Source: Roseofilum reptotaenium CS-1145
Lineage (GTDB): Bacteria > Cyanobacteriota > Cyanobacteriia > Cyanobacteriales > Desertifilaceae
Direction of reading: 5' to 3'
Assembly (NCBI RefSeq): GCF_028330985.1
Contig: NZ_JAQMUE010000035.1
Location: forward strand, 1-64,000
DNA: 64,000 nucleotides
Part shown: piece by piece, positions 35,653-44,385 of the stretch
Layout of the letters: the number at the start of each line of letters is the position of its first letter
How positions within the stretch are numbered: the first letter of the stretch is position 1
Translations under genes and position numbers: made by a program
The notes under the pieces: generated by a model
Told to the model about the DNA's origin: nothing
Database searches by the model: none
Seen by the model: only the letters and a program-made list of their open reading frames with translations

Positions 35653-36276
35653 TCACCTATTGTTAATGTTTAACCAGCGATTGCATAGGAGTCCTAAAAC
35701 AGCCCCATAAACAATATGCCCTGACATTGAAATTAATGTAAATTCTCTCATTACTGCATCTAAATTAAGCCATGTGGGATAAATAGTAAACATGGCAATC
35801 TCTAACGCCATAGCCCAAACAATTCCCCATTTCCAGTTTCGATTACCAAAAAAGAAACAGTAAGCAACTCCAAATAAGACTCCATTCAGAACGTGATAGA
35901 GGATGCCAGAAATAATGATTGTCGTTTCAGGAGCATTAGAACCGACAATCAGTTCGCCAAATACAGGTAATGCCTTAAATGGATCTAATGGAATATTGAA
36001 TAACCTGACTATCAATTCCCTGGAAACATCATAAGCTATTGTAGCAATAGCTCCTGCCACTACACCTGTTATAGCTTTTGCTTGGATGATCTTACGCTCT
36101 TGATGGGAGGAACGAGACCATTTTGAGATGCTGAGAAATCCAGCAAATATTCCCAGACAAATAAGTATTATTGGCAAGGATGCATTAGTGACGATCGAGA
36201 TGACTAATGCTGCACCACTTGCCATAGAAGCAGTCCCTAGAATCAAGTGCGGTTTTGGATACTTTGTATGTCCCAT
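35653..36276 (-). CDS. six-helix membrane protein, unknown family
   Basis: 207 residues with about six transmembrane segments (about 12-30, 33-47, 68-85, 117-140, 148-165, 178-197). The paired blocks GVVAGAIATIAYDVSRE near 71-87 and GHIVYGAVLGLLCNRW near 185-200 hint at an internally related helical membrane fold. It is the first gene of the cassette with the toxin. No function is proposed. The leader up to the DUF3352 gene contains CGATCG but no HIP1 octamer. Confidence 0.7.
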   Translation of the reverse strand: MGHTKYPKPHLILGTASMASGAALVISIVTNASLPIILICLGIFAGFLSISKWSRSSHQERKIIQAKAITGVVAGAIATIAYDVSRELIVRLFNIPLDPFKALPVFGELIVGSNAPETTIIISGILYHVLNGVLFGVAYCFFFGNRNWKWGIVWAMALEIAMFTIYPTWLNLDAVMREFTLISMSGHIVYGAVLGLLCNRWLNINNR

Positions 36277-36323
36277 TAGTATTACCTAACACTAATCATA
36301 TTATTCGATCGAATTATGGGGAT

Positions 36324-37961
36324 TTAAGGATGGGTATAATTCAAGAAGACATCGGCTTGACGCTCTTGGGCATCACCATAACTGGCTATAGCGACCGATT
36401 CTAAGGGGTCAAAGAGGGGCTTGGTTGCCAATTCTACTAGCCTTAACAGGGGAATTTGACGTTCGAGGGGTTTTTGAGCCGATCGCCAATTGATAAAGAA
36501 ATAGCCCTGGTTAACTTCTGGTAAAGGGGCGATACTGGCTTGAAACAGGGCATCGGTTGCCAGGGAATTGCCTGTACTTTTGGCTTTCAGTACCCGATCC
36601 ATGGCAGCAATAGACGAGGTAATAATCTCATACTGGTTCAGTGTGGTATGCACTCCTTGCACTTTGGCTTTTAATACCCGACTTTTAGCGGTTTCTTCTC
36701 CATCGGTTATCGGATCGGCGATTAATTGTGTCCAAGCGACGAGGGTTTGATCGTCTAACTGAAATGAGCCAATACTAAAGCCTTGCTGGTTAAGAATGCG
36801 ATCCAAACGATCGCTTAAACTCTCTCCCGTGTTTTCGCGAATCACAATCCAATCTAAATCCTTTTCTGCTTCATCAGGTAACAAGGCGATCGCATATTCT
36901 CCTTCAATCGCATCAAGAATATCGGCTTGCACATCCAATTTCCATTGTTTCCCCCAGTCGAGCAAGGGCTGGCGAATAATCTCGGAAATGTTGCCATAAC
37001 CAGCAGTTTCTGTTTGCATTTGTTGCCAAAACTGACGCAAATTCACCCCATTGATCGCTAAATAACTGCTGGAGGGGAGATAGGCTAATAAGGACGAGGA
37101 ATTTAAGGGCGCTTCTGCTCCTTCAAGCAACGCTGGATCGGTGGGTAACCAGTGGGTTTGGGCTAAAACTCCTTCCGGTTGCAACTGCACCGCCATTCCC
37201 AAGGCTTGATACAGGGGATGATTGACTTGTATGCCCAACTTTTGCGCTAACCTGGGAAGATTGAGCCAGGAGATCGCCTCCTTCTTCTCGCTATTGAGTT
37301 CTTGTAACTCTTGATAGTCTGGGGTTGCGCCTAAACTCAGTTCGGCAACTTGTACATTATTGATGGCTTCTTTGAGAACTTTAGAATAATTGGCTAATAA
37401 TACAAACCGTGACCCCACAACCGTTGTAGAAATGCGGTTCTCTTCTTGGCTATAAATTAATTGTGTGCCTTTGTAGGGTTCAAAGACTAAATCTTGGCCG
37501 GCGATCGCCTCTCGCTGCCAATAGACTTCTAATAATTCCTGGGAAAGCTGGGCATTTTTCGTCGGTAACACCACCAAATAACCGGGTTGTTGTCCATTCT
37601 CCCCTTGGCGATCGACATCCGTACTCGTCATCGCCCAAATTCCACCCCCATCGAGCCAAGGCTGAATATCCTGTTTATAGTCCAATCCAGTATTATCGAG
37701 GAGAGTATTTTGTAGGAGTTTGTCTGGCCGATCTAATCCTTTTATCTGCGATAACACCTGCTCCGGTTTCTGGGATAATGACACCACTACAGGCGCTTGT
37801 TTAGAGATAAAGCGAGCCGTTTCCAACGCTTCCACTGCCGACAAATCTCCCGAAACCGGAGATCGCGCACATCCACTTAACCAGAATACCAATCCACAGG
37901 CGACCAGCGTAGATACTTTTAATATTGTTTTACCCCATTGGGCGATCGGGGCTAGATTCAT
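36324..37961 (-). CDS. DUF3352 domain lipoprotein
   Basis: 545 residues from the ATG at 37961 (MNLAPIAQWGKTIL); an upstream ATG at 38003 would put a Gly/Ser stretch before the signal. The signal segment ends in a lipobox, LVFWLSGC at about 24-31, so it is probably anchored to a membrane by lipid. The body matches DUF3352, a cyanobacterial family of unknown function (ISKQAPVVVSLSQKPEQV, GGIWAMTSTDVDRQ, FFINWRSAQKPLE). It reads in the same direction as the ExbD gene 101 bp upstream. Confidence 0.82.
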   Translation of the reverse strand: MNLAPIAQWGKTILKVSTLVACGLVFWLSGCARSPVSGDLSAVEALETARFISKQAPVVVSLSQKPEQVLSQIKGLDRPDKLLQNTLLDNTGLDYKQDIQPWLDGGGIWAMTSTDVDRQGENGQQPGYLVVLPTKNAQLSQELLEVYWQREAIAGQDLVFEPYKGTQLIYSQEENRISTTVVGSRFVLLANYSKVLKEAINNVQVAELSLGATPDYQELQELNSEKKEAISWLNLPRLAQKLGIQVNHPLYQALGMAVQLQPEGVLAQTHWLPTDPALLEGAEAPLNSSSLLAYLPSSSYLAINGVNLRQFWQQMQTETAGYGNISEIIRQPLLDWGKQWKLDVQADILDAIEGEYAIALLPDEAEKDLDWIVIRENTGESLSDRLDRILNQQGFSIGSFQLDDQTLVAWTQLIADPITDGEETAKSRVLKAKVQGVHTTLNQYEIITSSIAAMDRVLKAKSTGNSLATDALFQASIAPLPEVNQGYFFINWRSAQKPLERQIPLLRLVELATKPLFDPLESVAIASYGDAQERQADVFLNYTHP

Positions 37962-38006
37962 GATTCCCTCACCCTTACCATTCGATGAGCCAAGCCCCAT
38001 CATACT

Positions 38007-38053
38007 ATATAGGGCACTGCCCTGGTAATGGGTAATCGGTCATGGGTAATGGG
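38007..38053. repeat. short dispersed repeat between exbD and the DUF3352 gene
   Basis: ATATAGGGCACTGCCCTGG is followed by TAATGGGTAATCGGTCATGGGTAATGGG. The palindromic head (GGGCACTGCCC) with heptamer-like tail has the same build as the repeats at 19914 and 61038. Confidence 0.6.
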
Positions 38054-38062
38054 ACGTAATTT

Positions 38063-38473
38063 TTAATTTCTCATTGATTCAGTGGCGATCGCCAAACGAA
38101 TCCCTTGAATGGTTCTGAGGCGATCCATCACTTCGATCACTCGTTTATGGGCGATCGCTTCATCAGCTTTGATCACCACTAACTGGGTTGATTTCCCTTG
38201 CATCAACTGAACCACCCTTGCCTCCAGTTGCTCTAAAGGAATCATCGTTTCATCTAAGCCTATCTTGCCTTGGGCATTAATCGAAACAGTAATGCGCTCT
38301 TGCCGTTGAACTTCTCCCGTTCCTGCTTCCGGCAAATTAACCGGTAACCCCTCATTACGGGTTAAAAACAGCGTCCCAATCATGAAAAACGTCAAAATTG
38401 AGAAGATCACATCAATCATCGGCAAGATGTTGATTTGAGGCGGCAGATCGGGATCGTCATCAACTAAACGCAT
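38063..38473 (-). CDS. exbD: ExbD/TolR family biopolymer transport protein
   Basis: 136 residues: short cytoplasmic N terminus with the family start LPPQINILPMIDVIFSILTFFMIG (one membrane helix with the proton-relay Asp at about 21), then a periplasmic domain. Works with ExbB and TonB-like proteins to energise outer-membrane transport. No exbB or tonB gene is near, so the pumping partner must be encoded elsewhere. Confidence 0.9.
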   Translation of the reverse strand: MRLVDDDPDLPPQINILPMIDVIFSILTFFMIGTLFLTRNEGLPVNLPEAGTGEVQRQERITVSINAQGKIGLDETMIPLEQLEARVVQLMQGKSTQLVVIKADEAIAHKRVIEVMDRLRTIQGIRLAIATESMRN

Positions 38474-38540
38474 GAATTACAGTCTAGGTCAATTACCACT
38501 CCTAGTGTAATGCACGTAAAACTAGGGAAGCCAATCAAGC

Positions 38541-38756
38541 TTAGGTTGTTGTTTTCACCCATCCTCGCTTAATTGCATGACGCAAACGAGTGATCATATC
38601 TAACTCTTCTGCTGCCAGCCTAGAGGAGGTAGCCGAGGATTCTAAGCGATGATACTCATCTGAACTAATGAAACCTGTGCTATAAATTCTAGAGACTTTT
38701 TCTACTAAATCTTCTTCACCAAACAGATTAATACCAGATGAATCTAAGAAAGTCAT
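38541..38756 (-). CDS. small cyanobacterial protein of unknown function
   Basis: 71 residues, predicted helical, with no signal or membrane segment. Layout (ISSDEYHRLESSATSS then LDMITRLRHAIKRGWVK) resembles short cyanobacterial proteins with an initiating helix and a terminal LxxGxxK patch, but I cannot name it. A good ribosome-binding site (CAGGAGAG, 8 bp before ATG) supports translation. Stands alone between ExbD and the metallophosphoesterase. Confidence 0.65.
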   Translation of the reverse strand: MTFLDSSGINLFGEEDLVEKVSRIYSTGFISSDEYHRLESSATSSRLAAEELDMITRLRHAIKRGWVKTTT

Positions 38757-38991
38757 GATTCTCTCTCCTGAGAACTCTTGGAGAAAAATTTAACACAATG
38801 GTCAGCCTTTAATCAGGGCTTTTAATAAACTTTTAATCAGTGTGAAAACAACTCTCTTTTTTTATTTACAATCCTTTGTCTAATGCAACATGCCTTAGAA
38901 ATAAATTCAAATTTCATGGTGATTCGAGAGAAAACTTCATATTTGTTTACTAATATTAATAATATTCTCTGATTTGTGAAAGCAGTCTATT

Positions 38992-40800
38992 TTATCCTTG
39001 ACGACGAATTGAGAATTCATCGAACTTAACCACATTAGAATCTGGCTCGCGGGTATCAAAGAAATAGCTACTGACGGTTGCTGTTTCCGTATCTAGAATA
39101 CTAAATACTGTTATATTATTACTAGCAATATAGGGTAAGAGTTGGTTGTTTTCTCTGAGTGGTGCTAGGCTAGGAATCATCGGCTCTAAGCCATTCGGAT
39201 CGCCTACAGGCGAATATTCAGGTTGATAAGCAGGGGGCACATAACGGCGAGATTCACCCCTATACGCCCCATAAGTATTGCCGACATTAGATGTTTCTAA
39301 AAAGTTCATGCCTCTCGGGCTAACAAACCGGTTCCATAGATGGGAATGACCATATAAGACGAGGTCAACATTTGCTTCTTCTAATAAGGGGATTACATCT
39401 CGGATAATATAATCCTTTTCTTTCGGATACTCGTAGCGAATGACTAAGGGATTCCCATCCCGATCGCGATCAATAATTTGCACCGGATCGGTATAAGCAG
39501 GCACAATATTTTCTCCCACAGAATGGGGCGGATGATGGAACATGACAATTTTATATTTTGCCCTTTGAAATTCCGGCGAATTTAGTTCTGTTTTCAACCA
39601 TTCATACTGGGGACTCCCCGGAGTTATGGGTTCAAAAATATGTTGCCCGTAGCCCCAATTTTGGGGTTGATCTAAGTCTCGATCGCGTTCTCGAAAGCGT
39701 CCTTGAGTATTGGCTGATAAATTCGGCGATCGCCACATATTCGTAATTTGGGGAACCACCAGCCGAATATCGCCAAAGCTGATGGCATAATATCGCCCAT
39801 TCCCTGGACTTTTGGGTAAACTAAAAATCTGTTCGTAGGTATCGCTATTGAAGCTATGGTCTTTAATCCAATCTTCTTTGATGTTCGCATCGCCACTGGG
39901 ATTAATCCGATCGGCTTGCTGTTCATAATCCGCTTGCGCTGCTTGGCGAGGATAGGAACCATCAAATTGGTTATTTAATCCCTGTTCCTCAGACCATTGT
40001 CCCATGATTTCATGATTACCCAAAGCGGAAAATAGGGGGGCATTTTGGATTAAAGCAGCTCCTGTATAGGTCGTTCTTGTTCCCTCTTTTTCTAGGTCAT
40101 GATTTGCCCGTCCTTGCAGGACTGGAAAAAAGGCATTTCCTCGTTTATCATCAAACCACTCGGAAGCCCGATCCGGAATACTAACCAAATCTCCAGCAAA
40201 GAAAATCGCATCAACTGAGCCGATGGTTTCGCCAACTTTCTGAATATTTGCCGCAGTCATGGGCTTAAGCTGGTGGTCTGATGTGAGTAAAATTTTTAAT
40301 GGCATTCCCGATTGGGGAGTGGGGGCTAAGGTGAAGTGATCGCTGCGAATTTCCTGACCATTATCATGGAAACTAATCGCTTCATAGGGCAACTTTTTCC
40401 CAGGCATTAAGCCCGTAATTTCCCCTTCATGTCGCCAAATATCTCGAAGTACCGGAAACTCTCCTTGCTCCCCAAGCAAAGTTTCGTCAATATGGGAGAT
40501 TTTATCCTCACGGGTGCGCGATAACTTCGTCGTTTTTGCCTTCACTTGACGCTCTAACTTTTCCCCATAAACCACCCAATGCTCAGTTCCCGGAAATGGG
40601 GTAAACCAAACCACCTGCACCGTACTTTCAGTGGGGAATTGTAAAAACGGATCGGTAAGCAGATATGCAGGAAACATAGAAAAAGGAGGAGAGATAAATG
40701 GACCACTAAGCCAACCAAAAGCGATTAGCACCAACGTGCTAATCAGCAGAATTATACCGTTATTCCACCGCCGACTTCGACCCATAGGTTCAAAACCCAA
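38992..40800 (-). CDS. metallophosphoesterase with purple-acid-phosphatase-like layout
   Basis: 602 residues. An N-terminal membrane segment (about 15-33) is followed by a beta-sandwich resembling the Fn3-like domain of purple acid phosphatases (about 58-160), then a calcineurin-like metallophosphoesterase domain. Metal ligands are visible: TSDHQ near 172, FAGDLVS near 200, GNHEIMG near 263, MFHHPPHS near 424 and YGHSHLW near 485. Probably exported or membrane anchored. Met1 or Met6 may be the start. Its gene reads into the uraD/uraH pair direction (uraD is 10 bp upstream), suggesting one operon. Confidence 0.85.
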   Translation of the reverse strand: MGFEPMGRSRRWNNGIILLISTLVLIAFGWLSGPFISPPFSMFPAYLLTDPFLQFPTESTVQVVWFTPFPGTEHWVVYGEKLERQVKAKTTKLSRTREDKISHIDETLLGEQGEFPVLRDIWRHEGEITGLMPGKKLPYEAISFHDNGQEIRSDHFTLAPTPQSGMPLKILLTSDHQLKPMTAANIQKVGETIGSVDAIFFAGDLVSIPDRASEWFDDKRGNAFFPVLQGRANHDLEKEGTRTTYTGAALIQNAPLFSALGNHEIMGQWSEEQGLNNQFDGSYPRQAAQADYEQQADRINPSGDANIKEDWIKDHSFNSDTYEQIFSLPKSPGNGRYYAISFGDIRLVVPQITNMWRSPNLSANTQGRFRERDRDLDQPQNWGYGQHIFEPITPGSPQYEWLKTELNSPEFQRAKYKIVMFHHPPHSVGENIVPAYTDPVQIIDRDRDGNPLVIRYEYPKEKDYIIRDVIPLLEEANVDLVLYGHSHLWNRFVSPRGMNFLETSNVGNTYGAYRGESRRYVPPAYQPEYSPVGDPNGLEPMIPSLAPLRENNQLLPYIASNNITVFSILDTETATVSSYFFDTREPDSNVVKFDEFSIRRQG

Positions 40801-40810
40801 ATTTTAATGT

Positions 40811-41311
40811 TTAGTTAACTACCCGATCGCCCAACCGAAATTGTACAATCTTAGTAATCTCATCTAGCGCTTGTTCTCGCTCTGCTTGCCGACTGTAATT
40901 TAATCGTTCTTCAAAAGCCTTTAAAATTTTATCTTGGGTTTGTCCTTTCACTGCCATAATAAAGGGAAAACCAAACTTATCCTGATAAGCTTGATTCAAA
41001 GATATAAACCGATCATACTGTTGGCGACTCAAGCGATCCAAACCTGCACCCGCTTGTTCGGCGATCGAATCTGGAGCCATTTTTACTCGACTCCCCAAAT
41101 CAGGATGCGCTTGAATTAACGCCATTTTTTCCGCATCACTCAACTCCAGCATTTGGGAGATGAAGCTTTGATGAAGATGTTCCGTATCTCGAAATGGCCT
41201 CTTTTTCCAAGTTTGAGCTGCAAGAGTTGGCGTATCTTCAAAGACACTACCCAAAGCTTCCACAAAATGCTCTTGACTCATTTGATTAATTTGCGCGATC
41301 GTATAGGTCAT
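40811..41311 (-). CDS. uraD: OHCU decarboxylase
   Basis: 166 residues. Decarboxylates 2-oxo-4-hydroxy-4-carboxy-5-ureidoimidazoline to S-allantoin, the last step of urate degradation. Recognised by the start INQMSQEHFVEALGSVFE, the catalytic His block IQAHPDLGSRVK at about 64-75 and FPFIMAVKGQ near 114-123. Lies between uraH and the metallophosphoesterase gene. Urate oxidase is not in the window. Confidence 0.92.
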   Translation of the reverse strand: MTYTIAQINQMSQEHFVEALGSVFEDTPTLAAQTWKKRPFRDTEHLHQSFISQMLELSDAEKMALIQAHPDLGSRVKMAPDSIAEQAGAGLDRLSRQQYDRFISLNQAYQDKFGFPFIMAVKGQTQDKILKAFEERLNYSRQAEREQALDEITKIVQFRLGDRVVN

Positions 41312-41395
41312 TAGCTAATCGTGAAAACTTAAGACTATGTACATTTTTTTAACTCACAAGTAGAAAAGTGGAACCCGGTTTTCCCTATTCCCTAA

Positions 41396-41758
41396 TTAAC
41401 TTCCCCGATAAGTCGTATAAGACCAAGGAGACACCAACAAAGGTACATGATAATGACTATGGGGATTAGATACTCCAAACTGGATGGGAACCTGATCCAA
41501 GAAGACCGGCTCTGGTAAATTTCCGATCGCACGCTGAAAATAATCACCGACAAAAAAAACTAATTCGTAAGTGCCAACTTCCAACTCGCCCTCTTCCAAT
41601 AAAGGAACATGGGTTCGGCCTTGCTCATTGGTTTTCGTCTGTTTGAGCAGGGTTTTAATCGGCGACTTGCGATCGACTGCCCATAACTCCAATGCCATTC
41701 CCACAGCAGGAGAACCTTGCGCCGTATCTAATACATGAGTTGTTAATTGACCAACCAT
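41396..41758 (-). CDS. uraH: 5-hydroxyisourate hydrolase (transthyretin-like)
   Basis: 120 residues, ending in the diagnostic YRGS tetrapeptide (117-120). Other marks are LTTHVLDTAQGSPAVGM at about 5-21 (catalytic His8) and SNPHSHYHVPLLVSPWSYTTY. Opens 5-hydroxyisourate to OHCU, the substrate of UraD. It precedes uraD by 84 bp on the same strand and is probably cotranscribed. Confidence 0.94.
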   Translation of the reverse strand: MVGQLTTHVLDTAQGSPAVGMALELWAVDRKSPIKTLLKQTKTNEQGRTHVPLLEEGELEVGTYELVFFVGDYFQRAIGNLPEPVFLDQVPIQFGVSNPHSHYHVPLLVSPWSYTTYRGS

Positions 41759-41859
41759 ATCCTCATCCTGACTCCATTTCCTAGGTTACTCAATCTTCCG
41801 TTCATTTTGCCTTCCTCCGTTAAGATAAACAAGGAGAGCAATCTACACAGCGTAAGAGA

Positions 41860-43338
41860 ATGGCTTCTAAAACTCGCGTTCAAGGTAGTCGGAAACCCTG
41901 GGATTTCAATCGATTGATTGACACTCTAAACACCTTTGAAGTGTTTCCGATTCTCAGTAGTCTTCAGCGTGGGTTACGAACCCTCACCGGACAACCTCAA
42001 CCGCCAAAAGGACAAACTATGGGTACAATTCTAGTTGTTGGAGCCACGGGTGGAGTCGGAAAACGGGTCATTCGCCGTTTAGTCGAACGTAAGATACCCG
42101 TCCGCGCTCTGGTGCGTGATACCAAGCGAGCAGAATCTATTTTAGGTCAAGGAATTGAATTATTTGAAGCGGATTTAACCCTTTCCGAAACCCTGAAACC
42201 GGAAATGATGCAAGATGTCATTTCTGTTATTTGCTGTTCGGGTACTCGCGTGCAACCCGTCGAGGGCGATACCCCCAACCGTGAGAAGTATTATCAAGGG
42301 GTAAAGTTCTATCTGCCGGAAGTGGTAGATAGTCCAGAAATGGTGGAATATAATGGCATGAAAAATCTGATCCGCAGGGTAGCCCCCTACCTAAGTCGGG
42401 CGGATGAACGGATGATTTTCGATTTTACCAATCCTTCATCAAGTTTGAAGACCACTTGGGGAGTGATTGATGATGTGGTGATGGGGGGAGTGAGTTCGAG
42501 CGAACTACGCATTACTCCGAACTATGGTTTATTTACGGGCGAAGTTTCTACTGCTAACTCTGGAGGATTTGTTTCCATTCGCACAAAGAACTTTGAACCC
42601 TGTCTGAATTTAGCTGGATATGAAGGGATTAGTCTGCGAGTACAAGGGGATGGTAAGCGTTATAAGTTTATTCTCCGCAATGAGGCTCGATGGGATGGGA
42701 TCAGTTATTGCTATTCCTTTGATACCCTCAATAATACTTGGATGACGGTGGATATTCCGTTTGATCGCCTGATTCCCATTTTTCGCGCTAAAACCTTGCC
42801 GAGTGCCCCGCCATTTGACCCCAGTCAGACCTATGCTATTCAACTGATGCTCAGTAAATTTGAGTATGATGGAGGTCTCAATCCTCAGTTTTCTCCAGGA
42901 CGCTTTGGTCTAGAAATTGGCTCCATCCGCGCCTATGGAGGGCCGAATTTACCGAAATTTGTGCAGATTAGTTCCGCAGGAGTGACTCGTCCAGGAAGAC
43001 CGGGTTTAAATCTGGATGAGGAACCGCCAGCCGTGAGACTCAACGATCAACTCGGTGGCATTTTAACCTGGAAGTTGCGAGGTGAGGATGCGATTCGAGA
43101 AAGTGGGATTCCCTATACGATTATTCGTCCCTGTGCCTTAACTGAAGCACCAGGGGGCAATGGTTTAGAAGTGGCTCAAGGGGATAATATTCGTGGTCAA
43201 GTCAGTCGTGAGGATATTTCTGAATTGTCTATTCAGATATTATCCCAACCCCAAGCCTGTAATTTAACGTTTGAGGTAAGAGCAAAAGAGGGTGAGCAAA
43301 TGCAGGATTGGGATCAAGTGTTGGTTGGTTTAAGTTGA
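41860..43338 (+). CDS. SDR/NAD(P)-binding protein with inserted CIA30 domain
   Basis: 492 residues. An N-terminal stretch (1-54) precedes an atypical SDR fold beginning TILVVGATGGVGKRVIRRLVE at about 56-76. The fold is interrupted by a CIA30/NDUFAF1-like domain (about 184-365, MIFDFTNPSSSLKTTWGVIDDVVMGG) and resumes with FVQISSAGVTRPG and PYTIIRPCALTE. Relatives in cyanobacteria and plants are linked to NDH/complex I assembly. Whether it binds NADPH in this form is unknown. The 3' end overlaps the convergent kinase gene by 25 bp. Confidence 0.87.
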   Translation: MASKTRVQGSRKPWDFNRLIDTLNTFEVFPILSSLQRGLRTLTGQPQPPKGQTMGTILVVGATGGVGKRVIRRLVERKIPVRALVRDTKRAESILGQGIELFEADLTLSETLKPEMMQDVISVICCSGTRVQPVEGDTPNREKYYQGVKFYLPEVVDSPEMVEYNGMKNLIRRVAPYLSRADERMIFDFTNPSSSLKTTWGVIDDVVMGGVSSSELRITPNYGLFTGEVSTANSGGFVSIRTKNFEPCLNLAGYEGISLRVQGDGKRYKFILRNEARWDGISYCYSFDTLNNTWMTVDIPFDRLIPIFRAKTLPSAPPFDPSQTYAIQLMLSKFEYDGGLNPQFSPGRFGLEIGSIRAYGGPNLPKFVQISSAGVTRPGRPGLNLDEEPPAVRLNDQLGGILTWKLRGEDAIRESGIPYTIIRPCALTEAPGGNGLEVAQGDNIRGQVSREDISELSIQILSQPQACNLTFEVRAKEGEQMQDWDQVLVGLS

Positions 43339-44381
43339 GGGGAGATGGGAATTTGAATGATAAATTCGGTTCCCTTTCCTGGAGTAGAGTGGCATAGAAT
43401 TTGACCCATGTGGGTTTCAGTAATAATTTGATGACTAATCGCTAAACCCATTCCGGTTCCTTGACCGATGGCTTTGGTGGTGAAGAAGGGGTTAAAAATA
43501 TGGGGTTGGACGGTTTCAGGAATACCTCTGCCATTATCGGAGATCGTGATTTGTATCCAGTCGGAGTTCACTGTAGTGGTGGAGACAATAATCTGAGAAC
43601 TTTGAGGGTTAGGTAGTTCTTCTAGGGCATCTATAGCATTAGCGAGAATATTCATAAATACTTGGTTGAGCTGTCCTGGATAGCACTCTATTACAGACAA
43701 CTTGCCATAATTTCGGGTGACTTGGATTTCTGGGCGATCGGGTTGCTCTTTGAGGCGATGCTGTAGGATCATTAGGGTGCTATCAATGCCTTCATGGATA
43801 TCGACTTCCTTAACGTCAGCTTGATCCATGCGGGAGAATGTACGTAAAGATAAAACAATTTCACAAATACGCTCTGTGCCAATTTTGATGGATTTTAAAA
43901 TTTTGGGTAAATCTTCCTCCACAAATTCTAAATCATGGTGATTAATATAGTCTTGAATCACGTCTTGAGGGTCGGAATCGTATTCTTGATACAGATGAAT
44001 CATCCCTAACAAGTCTTGAAAATATTCTTCAATATGACTTAAGTTTCCGTAAATGAAGCTAACAGGATTATTGATTTCATGGGCTACTCCAGCAACCAAA
44101 TGACCCAAACTCGACATTTTTTCAGCTTGGATCAGTTGGGCTTGGGTGCGTTTGAGTTTGGATAAAGTTTCTTCTAATTGGCGCTTTTGCGCGACTTCTT
44201 CTTGGGAGTTTTTCAATTCGACGATCACTTGTCGAAGTAAAGATTCTTTTTTTTCATTGGTTTCTTCTAACTCTAGACAGTTCTTCTCGGATCGCTCTAA
44301 TTTCTTGCGTAAAATTCGGTTTTCTTTTTCCAGTCGCGCGATTTTTTCTCCCATATCTAGGGTGTCTAGAGTTTGCGACAT
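43314..44381 (-). CDS. histidine kinase without a recognisable sensor domain
   Basis: 355 residues from the ATG at 44381 (MSQTLDTLDMG); an upstream ATG at 44423 would overlap the FIST gene. An N-terminal coiled coil (about 10-85) leads directly to the HisKA dimer with His101 in HLVAGVAHEINNPVSF, then the ATPase: N box FMNILANAIDAL, G1 ISDNGRGIPE and G2 GQGTGMGLAISHQ. It has no membrane, PAS or GAF region and starts 4 bp after the FIST gene stop, so the FIST protein is the likely sensor partner. No response regulator is adjacent. Confidence 0.88.
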   Translation of the reverse strand: MSQTLDTLDMGEKIARLEKENRILRKKLERSEKNCLELEETNEKKESLLRQVIVELKNSQEEVAQKRQLEETLSKLKRTQAQLIQAEKMSSLGHLVAGVAHEINNPVSFIYGNLSHIEEYFQDLLGMIHLYQEYDSDPQDVIQDYINHHDLEFVEEDLPKILKSIKIGTERICEIVLSLRTFSRMDQADVKEVDIHEGIDSTLMILQHRLKEQPDRPEIQVTRNYGKLSVIECYPGQLNQVFMNILANAIDALEELPNPQSSQIIVSTTTVNSDWIQITISDNGRGIPETVQPHIFNPFFTTKAIGQGTGMGLAISHQIITETHMGQILCHSTPGKGTEFIIQIPISPQLKPTNT

Positions 44382-44385
44382 GATG

